A stretch of DNA of 64,000 nt from Tessaracoccus defluvii (GCF_014489575.1 NZ_CP060789.1:62001-126000), one strand, 5' to 3'. Numbered from the stretch's first letter, positions 8,059 to 20,389 are shown. The notes: generated from the sequence alone by a model not told the origin. A program made the numbers and translations.

Positions 8059-10422
8059 ATGACCACCGCAAATTCGGCTCAATCCATGCTGGAGTCGGCG
8101 CCTTGGCGCGATCCGTCCCGCCCCATCCCTGAGCGGGTCGAGCTCCTACTTGGGCGGCTCACCCTCGCCGAGAAGATCGGGCAGCTCGGGTCCGTGTGGC
8201 CACAGCCACCTGTCGAGGGCTGGATCGAGGGTGGAAACGTTGCCCCCATGCAGGACCAGTTCTCAGACGCTGATCTGCCCCACTCAGATCGCATCGCGCA
8301 TGGGCTGGGACACATCACTCGTGCCTACGGAACGCGACCGGTATCCCCGGCCCTTGGTGCGCGGCTTCTCGAGCAACTGCAGCGCGAGGTTGTCTCGGCC
8401 AACAGGTTTGGTATTCCGGCCATCGCGCACGAGGAATGCCTGACAGGGTTTGCGGCATATGGAGCCACGGTTTATCCTGCGCCGTTGGCGTGGGCGGCAG
8501 CCTTCGATCCGGACACAGTCCTGGAGATGGCTTCAGCCATCGCCGAAGACCTGCGCGGCGTCGGGGTCCACCATGGGCTCGCTCCTGTGCTCGACGTTGT
8601 GCGGGACTACCGCTGGGGAAGGGTCGAAGAGACGTTGGGGGAGGACCCCTACCTTGTGTCGTCGCTGGCCGTCCCCTATGTCAAGGGCCTGGAACAGGGC
8701 GGGATCATCGCCACCCTCAAACACTTCGCTGGCTACTCAGCGTCGCGGGGCGGACGCAACCACGCGCCGGTCTCTGTTGGCGGCCGCGAGCTCGCCGACG
8801 TGTTCCTCCCACCCTTCGAGGCGGCACTCGTTGAGGGCGGTGCCCGGTCGGTGATGAACAGCTACACCGATGTCGACGGCGTCCCGGTTGCGGCAAGCAG
8901 CGAACTGCTGACGGACCTCCTTCGAGATACCTGGGGATTCGAGGGGACAGTCGTCTCGGACTACTGGGCGGTGCCATTCCTGCGTTCGATGCACGCCACC
9001 GTTGCCGATGACGCTGCCGCCGGCGTTGCGGCGCTGCGTGCAGGCATCGATGTCGAACTGCCGTATACCGTTGCGTATTCGCAGGAGCTGACAGAAGCAG
9101 TGGAAACGGGGCAACTGCCGATACCGGTGGTGGACAATGCGGTCCGCAGGGTGCTGACACAGAAGATCGAGGCTGGGCTGCTTGACCGTGGGGTGGATCT
9201 GGTGCCTGCCGGGGCCGGGGACGTTGAACTTGACTCGGCCCGGAATCGAGCCATAGCTCGGCGTCTCGCCGAGCGGTCGGTCGTTCTGCTTCAGAATGAC
9301 CAGTCCGTGCTACCGCTCACTCAGTCGCCAGCGAAGGTAGCTGTCATCGGGCCGAGTTGGGACGATCCCCGCAACCTTCTCGGCTGCTATGCGTTCCCAA
9401 ATCATGTGCTCTCCAAGACTGCCTCCTTCGGGCTCGGCGTGGAGATCCCCACCATCGGGCAGGCGCTGATGGATCGACTCCCCTCAACGGAGTTCGAGTG
9501 CCACGCCGGCGTGTCGATTGCAGGCTCGGATGCTTCAGGAATACCGGATGCCGTCGAAGCGGCTCGCAATGCAGACCTGGTGTTCCTCGTTCTGGGTGAC
9601 AGGGCTGGGCTCTTCGGCGCAGGGACGTCGGGTGAGGGCTGTGACGCGCCCGATCTCTCGCTTCCAGGACGCCAGGCTCAGCTTGCCGAAGCAGTCCTGG
9701 CGACTGGAACCCCCGTCATCTTGATCATGGTGTCCGGTCGGCCTTACGCCATCGGGGAGCTGAGCCGACGTTCAGCTGCAGCGCTCCAGGTGTTCTTCCC
9801 CGGGGAGGAAGGTGCAGAGGCGATAGCGGATGTCATCACAGGAATCACTGAGCCGAGCGGCAGACTGCCAGTCCAGATTCCGGGCGGGGATGGTGCTTCA
9901 CGCTCCACGTACCTGCAGCCGAGGCTAGGTGGAAGGTCGGAAGGTGCCACTGTGCTGGACAATAGCCCCGCCTATCCCTTCGGGCACGGCCTCGGCTATG
10001 GCACCGTGTCTTACGAGTCTGCCTCGCTCGCCGCCGATGAGATTCCGATCGATGGCACGTTATCCATGTCCGTTGTGCTCCGCAACCACGGGACTCGCCC
10101 AACGACCGAGGTTGTCCAGCTCTACGCGACCGACCCCATTGCGCAGGTCGTCCGGCCGCTCCGGTGGTTGGTTGGCTTCCAGCGGGTAGTCGTGCCTGCC
10201 GAGTCGAGCGTCGAAATCGCATTCGAGGTTCCAACGGACCTCTTCTCATTCACCGGTCTCAAACGGGAGAGGATTGTGGAACCAGGGGTGGTGACGCTGA
10301 CGGCGGCGCGGTCCGCCGCAGATACCGGGCTACCGGTTTCAGCGCAGCTCTTGGGGGCTGAACGGGCCGTTCCACATCGACGACGTTTCTTCTCTACGTC
10401 CCGAACCAGGGTGATTGGGTGA
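8059..10422 (+). CDS. GH3 beta-glycosidase (beta-glucosidase / beta-xylosidase type)
   Basis: 787 residues without signal peptide. The order is GH3 barrel, GH3 C-terminal sandwich, then a fibronectin-III-like domain. The barrel carries APVLDVVRDYRWGRVEETLGEDPYL (in two adjacent stretches), KHFAGYS and the nucleophile aspartate in VSDYWAV. The acid/base glutamate is in GAGTSGEGCD, a form common in bacterial beta-xylosidases. The ATG at 8059 with CTCAGGA upstream is preferred to an in-frame ATG at 8014 that would lie inside the permease gene. It would split imported beta-linked oligosaccharides. The stop overlaps the GTG of the GH43 gene by 4 bp. Glucosidase versus xylosidase activity cannot be settled from sequence. 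Confidence 0.92.
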   Translation: MTTANSAQSMLESAPWRDPSRPIPERVELLLGRLTLAEKIGQLGSVWPQPPVEGWIEGGNVAPMQDQFSDADLPHSDRIAHGLGHITRAYGTRPVSPALGARLLEQLQREVVSANRFGIPAIAHEECLTGFAAYGATVYPAPLAWAAAFDPDTVLEMASAIAEDLRGVGVHHGLAPVLDVVRDYRWGRVEETLGEDPYLVSSLAVPYVKGLEQGGIIATLKHFAGYSASRGGRNHAPVSVGGRELADVFLPPFEAALVEGGARSVMNSYTDVDGVPVAASSELLTDLLRDTWGFEGTVVSDYWAVPFLRSMHATVADDAAAGVAALRAGIDVELPYTVAYSQELTEAVETGQLPIPVVDNAVRRVLTQKIEAGLLDRGVDLVPAGAGDVELDSARNRAIARRLAERSVVLLQNDQSVLPLTQSPAKVAVIGPSWDDPRNLLGCYAFPNHVLSKTASFGLGVEIPTIGQALMDRLPSTEFECHAGVSIAGSDASGIPDAVEAARNADLVFLVLGDRAGLFGAGTSGEGCDAPDLSLPGRQAQLAEAVLATGTPVILIMVSGRPYAIGELSRRSAAALQVFFPGEEGAEAIADVITGITEPSGRLPVQIPGGDGASRSTYLQPRLGGRSEGATVLDNSPAYPFGHGLGYGTVSYESASLAADEIPIDGTLSMSVVLRNHGTRPTTEVVQLYATDPIAQVVRPLRWLVGFQRVVVPAESSVEIAFEVPTDLFSFTGLKRERIVEPGVVTLTAARSAADTGLPVSAQLLGAERAVPHRRRFFSTSRTRVIG

Positions 10423-11966
10423 GGCCGTCAGACAGCCTGCTGCTGCCAGGCTTCCATCCGGACCCCAGTGTCGTCCGGGTGCCGGATGGCTATGTCGTCG
10501 CCTGCTCCTCATTCGAGTATTTCCCCGGGATTCCGCTTTACTGGAGTGCTGATCTCCGAGAGTGGAAGTACGTAGGTTCGGCGATCGCTTCAGACAACGC
10601 GCCGGCCGTGCTCGCGGACGCGTATGACTCGGGCGGCATCTACGCGCCAACCCTGCGGTATCTCAGCGGTCGCTACTTCCTCACCGGAACGGTGTTCAGC
10701 AACTCTCGGAGCGAGATGAACTTCTTCGTGACGGCAGCGACTCCGCTTGGGCCCTGGTCCCAGCCGGTCGTCGTCGAAGGAGCCCGAGGCATGGACCCGG
10801 ATATCTTCGAGGATGACGACGGTTCGCTGTGGTGGACCGGGTGTCGGTTGAGAGATGAGCCGAGCTACGAGGGAGAGACGGAGGTGTGGTCCAGGGAGCT
10901 GGATCCTGTGTCGGGGCAACTGGTCGGTCCGGAGTACCACTTGTGGTCTCAAGCCGTTACCGGAGCAGTCTGGGGAGAAGGTCCGCATCTCTACCGGCGC
11001 GGACAGTGGTATTACCTGCTCACAGCCGAGGGTGGAACTGAGGAGAACCATGCCATAGTCGTAGCCCGCTCCCGTGCAGTGACTGGCCCGTATCGGGGAA
11101 ACCCGAAGAATCCGATCTTGACCCACCGCCACCTCGGTCCGGGCGAGCCTGTGGCGAATGTCGGGCACGCTGACCTCTTCGACGACCATGACGGACAGAC
11201 CTGGGCCGTGTGCTTGGCTGTCCGCCCACGCGACGGACACCACATTCTTGGCAGGGAGACCTTTATCGTCCCAGTGAGTTGGGTTGACGATTGGCCTGTG
11301 CTCGCGCCAGGCGTCGGAAGAGTCGCTGATCCGGGGACCTCGACCGATGCCCGCCACAACAGGTTGGCACGCTCTGACGCCACCCTTTCTCTCCGTGGCC
11401 CCGCAGACTTCGTGCGGATGACGGAATCGGGCTGGGTGCTGCACGGGGCGGACCAGACGTTCAACGGCACTGGAACACCCAGTGCACTGTTCCGTCGCCT
11501 TACCCGGTGGGACGACCAGGTTCGCGTCACCCTACGCTTGAGCGAGGGCGCGGCAGGTGGGCTGATCCTGCGACAGAGTGACGCGAGTCACCTCAGGGCG
11601 GAGATCGACTCGAAGAGGGGTGCCGTGGAACTGATCGAACGAGATGCAGGGACGGATACGTGCGTGGCGTCAGTCCGGATCGAGGTATCGGAGCTGATTG
11701 AACTCTTGGCTCAACTGGATGGCGGCAAGGTCACGTGGTTCGTGAACGGGCAGCCCCTGGGCGAGACGAAGGCATCCAGCCTTGCAACCGAAGTAGCGGG
11801 AGGGTTTGTGGGGACGGTCGCCGGCCCCTACGTGGTTGGTGCTGGGGGCTTGGGGCTGGTCACGGACTGGGTCCAAGGGACAGATCAGGACTTGGCAGCC
11901 GCTGGGCTGCCCGTGCCGCCAGTGGGGCATCGTGCCCAGGATCACTCAGGCACAACACACAACTAG
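10419..11966 (+). CDS. GH43 beta-xylosidase / alpha-L-arabinofuranosidase
   Basis: 515 residues. The five-bladed propeller shows the three GH43 carboxylates: general base Asp in GFHPDPSVVR (near residue 14), the pKa-modulating Asp in GMDPDIFED (near 125) and the acid Glu in WGEGPHLYR (near 187). A C-terminal beta-sandwich follows, as in the subfamilies related to beta-xylosidases. There is no signal peptide. The GTG start shares GTGA with the GH3 stop, so the two are translationally coupled. The pair fits breakdown of arabinoxylan oligosaccharides in the cytoplasm. Confidence 0.9.
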   Translation: MRPSDSLLLPGFHPDPSVVRVPDGYVVACSSFEYFPGIPLYWSADLREWKYVGSAIASDNAPAVLADAYDSGGIYAPTLRYLSGRYFLTGTVFSNSRSEMNFFVTAATPLGPWSQPVVVEGARGMDPDIFEDDDGSLWWTGCRLRDEPSYEGETEVWSRELDPVSGQLVGPEYHLWSQAVTGAVWGEGPHLYRRGQWYYLLTAEGGTEENHAIVVARSRAVTGPYRGNPKNPILTHRHLGPGEPVANVGHADLFDDHDGQTWAVCLAVRPRDGHHILGRETFIVPVSWVDDWPVLAPGVGRVADPGTSTDARHNRLARSDATLSLRGPADFVRMTESGWVLHGADQTFNGTGTPSALFRRLTRWDDQVRVTLRLSEGAAGGLILRQSDASHLRAEIDSKRGAVELIERDAGTDTCVASVRIEVSELIELLAQLDGGKVTWFVNGQPLGETKASSLATEVAGGFVGTVAGPYVVGAGGLGLVTDWVQGTDQDLAAAGLPVPPVGHRAQDHSGTTHN

Positions 11967-11980
11967 TAGGAGAAACGAAG

Positions 11981-12700
11981 ATGGAATCCCCAATGAGGGA
12001 AGCGCTAATCGTCCGTGGTGGTTGGGACGGGCACATGCCCGTCGAGACCACCGACTTCTTCATTCCGTTCCTGGAAGCCAATGGCTTTCGGGTCAGGGTA
12101 GAGGAGGACAACGAGGTTTACACAGATGTCAGCCTGATGAGGGCTACCGACCTTGTCGTGCAGACCGTGACCATGTCTGAGATCTCCTGGGAAGCCTTCC
12201 TCGGTCTCCGCGCTGCGGTCGAGGCTGGGACGGGAATGGCGGGGTGGCACGGCGGGATCATCGACTCATACCGCAACAACGCCGACTATCAGCAGATGAT
12301 GGGCGCCCTGTTCGCCGCGCACCCGGGCAAGCACCCGGATGAGAGGAAGGGCGAACAAGAGGACAACTACGTCCCATACCGCGTCCACGTGACGGACCGG
12401 GGACGTTCGCACCCCATCATGAAGGGCGTGGACCACTTCGACCTCGTCACGGAGCAGTACTGGGTCCTCCATGACGAGTACCTGGACGTGCTCGCTACCA
12501 CTACGCAGGATGTACGTGCGTGGGACCCATGGAACCGGCAGATTACTTCTCCGGCCATCTGGACACGGCAATGGGGCAAGGGACGCATCTTCGTCTCAAC
12601 GCCAGGGCATCGGATTGAGATCGTTGAGGACCCGACGGTCAGGGGCATCATCGAACGCGGCATGCTCTGGGCCGCCCGGTCGGCGGAGGAACGCGTCTGA
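11981..12700 (+). CDS. ThuA-domain protein
   Basis: 239 residues with the class-I glutamine-amidotransferase-like ThuA fold: VRGGWDGHMPVETTDFF at the N-terminus, GMAGWHGGIIDSYRNN in the middle and a C-terminal WGKGRIFVSTPGH. ThuA proteins take part in carbohydrate use, first noted for trehalose, and often occur with Gfo/Idh oxidoreductases; their reaction is not established. TAGGAG precedes the ATG at 11981, 14 bp after GH43. It is the last gene of the rightward cassette and converges on DUF3151 with a strong hairpin at the junction. Confidence 0.85.
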   Translation: MESPMREALIVRGGWDGHMPVETTDFFIPFLEANGFRVRVEEDNEVYTDVSLMRATDLVVQTVTMSEISWEAFLGLRAAVEAGTGMAGWHGGIIDSYRNNADYQQMMGALFAAHPGKHPDERKGEQEDNYVPYRVHVTDRGRSHPIMKGVDHFDLVTEQYWVLHDEYLDVLATTTQDVRAWDPWNRQITSPAIWTRQWGKGRIFVSTPGHRIEIVEDPTVRGIIERGMLWAARSAEERV

Positions 12701-12707
12701 CGGTGTG

Positions 12708-12735
12708 TCAGGCGCTGGCCACGGCCAGCGCCTGA
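12708..12735. terminator. Bidirectional hairpin terminator inside the DUF3151 3' end
   Basis: A perfect 13-bp inverted repeat (TCAGGCGCTGGCC and its complement) with a 2-bp spacer begins at the DUF3151 stop codon and lies 8 bp after the ThuA stop. Its place between convergent genes suggests that it ends transcription from both sides. There is no long T-tract, as is common in actinobacteria. Confidence 0.65.
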
Positions 12736-13148
12736 TAGGCCTCCTCGGAGGAGTCCCGGAGGAACTGCGCACACCGCTGCTCCTCCTCGAGATCGCCGAT
12801 CCGTCCAGCCGCCACGCTCAGCGCCCACAGGGCGCGCAGGAAGCCGCGGTTCGGCTCGTGCTCCCACGGGACCTGGCCCGAGCCCTTCCAGCCGTTGCGG
12901 CGCAGGATGTCGAGGCCACGGTGGTAGCCGGTGCGCGCGTAGGCGTAGGCGGCCAGCGAGCTGCCGAGGTCGGACTCGACAAGGCAGGTCTCGGCCATCA
13001 GGGCCCAACACAGCGACGAGGTCGGGTGCGCCGCAACGACCTCGAGGAAGTTCTCACGACCGCGCTCGGCGATCGCCGCCAGCGCCGGGTCCTCTGGCAG
13101 AAGCACGACGACGTCGGAGGCCATGAGGTTGGGATGGGTCTCGCTCAT
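12708..13148 (-). CDS. DUF3151 family protein
   Basis: 146 residues. Conserved actinobacterial features are LLPEDPALAAIAERG, VVAAHPTSSLCWALMAE, YARTGYHRGLDILRRNGWKG and PWEHEPNRGFLRAL, ending in RCAQFLRDSS. These match the DUF3151 family, whose function is unknown; the sequence looks helical and repeat-like. It starts 33 bp after dhaM on the same strand and may be co-transcribed with the dihydroxyacetone kinase genes, though in other actinobacteria the family is not tied to them. The last codons form the terminator hairpin. Confidence 0.85.
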   Translation of the reverse strand: MSETHPNLMASDVVVLLPEDPALAAIAERGRENFLEVVAAHPTSSLCWALMAETCLVESDLGSSLAAYAYARTGYHRGLDILRRNGWKGSGQVPWEHEPNRGFLRALWALSVAAGRIGDLEEEQRCAQFLRDSSEEAYQALAVASA

Positions 13149-13180
13149 GGGGGTCAGCCTACAGAGGCCGCCGAGGGGTG

Positions 13181-13906
13181 TCAGTCGCCCAACCCCGAGG
13201 CGACGAACCCGGCGAGCGCGTCGACCGCCTCCCGCGCCTGGGGACCGGTCGCCGAGAGCCGCAGGACGGCACCCTTCCCGGCCCCGAGCGTCGCCAGTCC
13301 GATGGTGCTCGTGGCGGACACCGGCCCCTCGTCGCCGCAGGCGACCAGGACCGTCGCGTCGAAGGCGCGGGCCTTGGCGACGAACAGCGCCGCCGGTCGG
13401 GCGTGCAGGCCGGTGGCGTTGACGATCGTCGCCTCGGCGCGGGCCTCCGCCTCCGCCTCCGCCTCGGGTCGCGTCTCCGCGGTGACGGGGGCTGGGTCCG
13501 GGGTGCCGAGGGCGTGCAACTTCGGGGTGAGCGCGGCGTTGGCCTCCGCGGCGACCTCGTCGATCGTCGCGCCGCCCGCCGCGCGGACGACGCCGGCCAG
13601 CAGCCCCTCCACGAACGGGGCAGGCAGCACCCGGATGTCGGCGTCCTCCGCACCGTAGAACTCGATGCCGAGTTCGGCGCTCATGATCGACGAGCCGACG
13701 TCGACGAACACGACCACCCCGTCACCCCGGTCGACCTCCGTCAGCGCGGCGAGGACCGCCGTCGCGTCGGTGCCGAGGCCGCCGTCGTCCGTTCCGGCCG
13801 CGATGGCCAGCGGCGGCGGCGCCTCGTGCACCATCTGCATCGCGACCTCGACCGCAGCCTCCGCCAAGGCGCGGCTGTGCGAGACGACGACGATGCCGAC
13901 CGCCAT
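13181..13906 (-). CDS. dhaM: DhaM, phosphocarrier of PTS-dependent dihydroxyacetone kinase
   Basis: 241 residues, two domains. Residues 1-125 are an EIIA-Man-like domain with the phosphorylated histidine in VVVSHS and GVVVFVDVGSSIMS. After an Ala/Glu-rich linker (about 140-160) comes an HPr domain with its active histidine in NATGLHARPAALFV. Phosphate passes from PEP through Enzyme I, HPr and EIIA to the ADP bound in DhaL. The E. coli protein also carries a truncated Enzyme I domain, which is missing here, so a separate Enzyme I must serve it. The ATG overlaps the DhaL stop (TGATG). Confidence 0.93.
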   Translation of the reverse strand: MAVGIVVVSHSRALAEAAVEVAMQMVHEAPPPLAIAAGTDDGGLGTDATAVLAALTEVDRGDGVVVFVDVGSSIMSAELGIEFYGAEDADIRVLPAPFVEGLLAGVVRAAGGATIDEVAAEANAALTPKLHALGTPDPAPVTAETRPEAEAEAEARAEATIVNATGLHARPAALFVAKARAFDATVLVACGDEGPVSATSTIGLATLGAGKGAVLRLSATGPQAREAVDALAGFVASGLGD

Positions 13907-14534
13907 CAGGCCGCCGGGTCCGTGAGGGCGTCGAACAGCAGGGTGGCCGACGTCGCGCCCGGATCCATGTGCCCGGCCGAACGCTCGCCCAGGTAGCTGG
14001 CGCGGCCCTTGCGGGCGACGAGCGGCGTGGTCGCATCGCGCCCCGCGGCGGCGGCCGCCTGGGCGGCCGCGATGGCCGCGGGCAGGCCCGACCCGGCCGC
14101 GAGGACGGCGTCGAGCGCGTCCAACGCCGGCGCCATGGCATCCACCATCGTCTTGTCGTTCAGCTCCGTGCGGCCCCTGGCGATCAGGCCGTCGAGGCCC
14201 GCGCGGAACGCCCTGGCGAAGGCAGGGCCGTCGAGCTCCGTGACCGACCCCGCCGACATCCCCATCTTCATGAACAGGGTGCCGTACAGCGGGCCGCTGG
14301 TGCCGCCAACGGTGCCGACCAGCGTCATGCCGGCCTTCTTGAAGAGGGCGTCGACGGTGGTGGCGTCGTCGAGGTGGGTGACGACGGCGGCGGTGCCGCG
14401 GGCCATGTTGGCGCCGTGGTCGGCGTCGCCGATCGCCGAGTCGAGGTCGGTCAGGTAGTCCTTGTTCGCCGCGATCAGCTCAGCGAACCGGCGCAGCCAG
14501 TCCGCGAGCTGATCCAGCGTCAGTTCGTCAGCGC

Positions 14535-14538
<4 letters not shown>
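13906..14538 (-). CDS. dhaL: DhaL, ADP-binding subunit of dihydroxyacetone kinase
   Basis: 210 residues. The family motifs are clear: DLDSAIGDADHGANMARG binds the Mg-ADP, followed by GGTSGPLYGTLFMKM, GRTELNDKTMVDA and the C-terminal GRASYLGERSAGHMDPGATS. The GTG start at 14538 overlaps the DhaK stop by 4 bp (GTGA), which fits the strict 1:1 need of the two subunits; an upstream in-frame start would lie inside dhaK. DhaL moves phosphate from DhaM to dihydroxyacetone covalently held by DhaK in the cytoplasm. Confidence 0.94.
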
Positions 14539-17059
<2,521 letters not shown>

Positions 17060-17067
17060 GCGGTCCG

Positions 17068-17298
17068 ATGGCCTCCCGCAGGCTGGTGACGGTCCTGGTG
17101 GCCGGGTTGAGTTTGTTCATGGTGGCGACGGTGTGCGTCGCGCTGTGGCAGGAGGACCTGGGCTGGGGCTGGTGGTGGGCGATGCCCGTGGGCGGCGCCT
17201 TCATCCTCGTGGTGGTCGGGTTCCGGGTGCTCGTGCAGCGGTCGCAGGAGGCTGCCGAGCGGGCGGACAGGGAGGCCGACGCGGCCGCGTCTGACTAG
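17068..17298 (+). CDS. Small two-span membrane protein
   Basis: 76 residues starting 8 bp after purA. Two hydrophobic segments (about residues 6-25 and 33-52) are joined by a Trp-rich loop with GWGWWW; the C-terminus is charged (RSQEAAERADREADAAASD). It has no recognised domain. Position and hydrophobic pattern support a real gene, but short open frames are common in such GC-rich DNA. Confidence 0.5.
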   Translation: MASRRLVTVLVAGLSLFMVATVCVALWQEDLGWGWWWAMPVGGAFILVVVGFRVLVQRSQEAAERADREADAAASD

Positions 17299-17366
17299 GA
17301 TCGTCGTGTCGTGCCGCCCTGCCGGGCGGCGCCTCTTCGATATCGACGACGATGTGAAGGACCGAC

Positions 17367-20300
17367 GTGCACAGCACCCCCGAACTGCTCCTCGACCGGG
17401 TCGACCGGTTCCTCAACGACTTCCTGCCGCGGGGGCTGGTGGCCGATCACCGGCCGCTGCGGCTCTCGGCCTGGACCGTCCCGGCTGACGCCGAGGGGGT
17501 GGGGGAGCCGATCCCGTTCGCCACCGCCGTCGAACTCGCCGAGTTCGAGGACGTGGCGGAGGGATTCTCGTGGGGGCCTGCGTGGGGGACCACCTGGTTC
17601 CGCGTCGAGGGCGAGGTGCCGGCCGAGTGGGCCGACGCCCCCGGCCGCGTCGAACTTTCGCTGGATCTCGGCTTCACCCGTGGCATGCCCGGGTTCCAGT
17701 GCGAGGGGCTGGTGCGCACGCTCGACGGCCGGGCGGTCAAGGGCCTCGAACCCCTGAACCATCACGTGCCGGTGGACGCGCGGCCGGGAGAGTCGTTCGC
17801 GTTCCTGGTGGAGGCTGCCGCCAACCCCGATCTCGGCCGGTTCTCGGGCCCGGACGCGTTCGTCGCGAGCCCCCTGGGAGACAAGGCCACAGCGGGCCTC
17901 GAACCCCGCTACCGCCTGGGCGGGATGCGGCTGCGGCGCGTCGACACGGAGGTGGAGGCGCTCATCCACGAGGTCGTCGTGGCGCGCGGGCTGGCAGTCG
18001 CGCTGCCCGAACATGAGCCCCGCCGGGCCCGGCTGCTGGCGGCGCTGGAGCGGGGCCTCTACGCCGTCGACCCGGGTGCTCCCGGCGCGGGCGCCGCGGC
18101 CGCCCGCCGGATCCTCGCGCCGTCGCTGGATTCCCCGGCGGCGCCGTCGGCCCACCGCGTCGTCGCGACGGGGCACGCGCACATCGACTCGGCCTGGCTG
18201 TGGCCCAGCCGGGAGACGGTGCGGAAGGTGACGCGCACCTACTCCAACGTCGTCGACCTCCTCGACCGCGACCCCGACGCAGTTTTCGCGAGCTCGTCGG
18301 CCCAGCACTTCGCCTGGGTGCAGAAGGGCGATCCCGACCTGTTCGAGCGGATCAGGGCGTACGTCGCCGAGGGCCGGTTCGTGCCGGTCGGCAACACGTG
18401 GGTCGAGTGCGACGTCAACATGCCGTCGGGGGAGTCGCTCGCCCGTCAGCTGCTGTACGGCACACGGTTCTTCGAACGCGAGTTCGGCGTCAGGAGCGAG
18501 GTGGGCTGGCTGCCCGACTCGTTCGGCTACCCGGGATCGCTGCCGCAGCTGCTGCGACGCGCCGGGATCCGCTGGTTCTTCACGCAGAAGATGTGCTGGA
18601 ACGACGTCGACACCATGCCCCACCACAGCTTCGACTGGGAGGGCATCGACGGGTCGCGCGTGTTCACGCACTTCACGCCCAACAACACCTACAACGGGAC
18701 GATGCACCCCTCCGAGCTGGCCCGCAGCGTCGAGAACTTCTCCGACCACGCCGGAGCGGGGACGTCGCTGATGCCGTTCGGCTACGGCGACGGCGGCGGC
18801 GGACCCACCCGCGAGATGATGACCCTGGGACGGCTCCAGGCCGACCTCGAGGGCTCCGCCCGCGTCCAGTTCGACACGCCGCAGGCGTTCTTCGCCGAGG
18901 CGGACGAGGCGTACGCAGACCGCCCGGTCTGGGCAGGCGAGATGTACCTCGAGTTCCACCGGGGTGTGTTCACGTCGCAGTCGCGCACCAAGCGCGGCAA
19001 CCGGCGCAACGAGGCGCTGCTCGTCGAGGCCGAGCTGTGGTGGGCCCAGGCCGCGGTGCTCCGCGGCGCCGCCTATCCGCACGACGAACTCGACGCACTG
19101 TGGGAGCAGATCCTGCTGCTGCAGTTCCACGACATCCTGCCCGGCAGCTCCATCGCGTGGGTGCACCGCGAGGCGGAGGAGGCCCACGCCGTCGCCACCG
19201 AGCGGCTCGAGGCGCTGATCGACCGCGCGCTCGCCGTCGTCGTCGGTGAGGGCGACGCGGAGTTGGTCGCCAACCCGGCCCCGAGCCGCTGCCCGGGGTG
19301 CCCGGCTACGGCCTCGGCGCCCCGCAGACGCCCGCGCCGTCGACGGTGGAGACGCTGCCGGACGGGTCGGTGCGTCTCTCCTCGGCGGCGCTGAGCGTGC
19401 TCGTCGCGCCAGACGGGACGGTGGGCAGCATCATCGACGCCGCCACCGGCCGCGAGCTGATCGCCGAGGGCGGCCGGGGCAACCTCCTCCAGGTGTTCGT
19501 CGACGCGCCCGCCAAGTGGGACGCCTGGGAGCTGGACCGGTCCATGCACCTGGCCACCGCGGACCTGACGGACGGCTCCGTCCGCGTCGACGGCGGGGCG
19601 GTGGTGGTCGAGCGGGCCTTCGGCGCCAGCACGCTTACCCAGCGGCTCGCGCTCGACGACACCGGCGGCGCGCTGCGCATCGAGACCGACGTCGACTGGC
19701 ACGAGCGGCACCGGCTGCTGAAGCTGGCATTCGCCTTCGATGTGCACGCTACTGACGCCGCCTACGAGACGTCGTTCGGGCACGTCCGCAGGGCCACCCA
19801 CACCAATACCTCGTGGGACGCGGCCCGCTACGAGTCGTGCGCCCACCGCTACGTGCATGTCGGCGAGCCCGGCTTCGGCGTCGCCGTCGTCAACGACGCG
19901 ATCTACGGCCACGACGTGACCCGCGACAGTGTCGACGGACGGCTCGTGACGACGGTGCGGCAGTCGCTGCTGCGGGCCCCCACCTTCCCGGATCCGGACG
20001 CCGACCAGGGGCGCCACCGGTTCGTCACGCTCGTCGCGCCGGCGCCGACGGTGCTCGAGGCCTCCCGCTGGGGCGCCGTCGTCGGCAGCCCGGCCCGCGC
20101 CGTCGTCGGGGGAGAGTCGCCCGCGCCGCTGGTCATGCTCGAGGGCGGCTCGGCGCGGCTGTCCGCCGTCAAGCTCGCGGATGACCGCAGCGGCGACGTC
20201 GTCGTCCGCGTGTACGAGGCGCAGGGTGCCCGCACCGAGGCGACGCTGCGGGTGTCGTTCCCCGTCGCAGGCGCCTGCGAGGCCGACCTGGTGGAGACCC

Positions 20301-20389
20301 CCGGCGGGGACGTCGCCCTGGACGGCGACAGCCTGGCGCTGACGCTGCGGCCGTTTGAGGTGCGGACGCTGCGGCTGAGGAGGCGGTAG
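17367..20389 (+). CDS. GH38 alpha-mannosidase (one-base frameshift near 19280)
   Basis: About 1007 residues once repaired. An N-terminal domain (WGPAWGTTWFRVEGEVP) is followed by the GH38 barrel with the zinc ligands in TGHAHIDSAWLWP, the nucleophile Asp in GWLPDSFGYPGSLPQLL and the C-terminal metal-site stretch GYGDGGGGPTRE. Then come the helical middle domain (LQFHDILPGSSIAWVH) and large beta-sandwiches ending at 20389. The first frame breaks after LVANPAP; adding one base to the C run near 19280 restores EPLPGVPGYGLGAP and the rest, so an assembly error is likely. GTG at 17367 with GAAGGA upstream is the start. It would trim alpha-mannosides in the cytoplasm. It stands alone between two purine genes, without a transporter. 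Confidence 0.92.
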
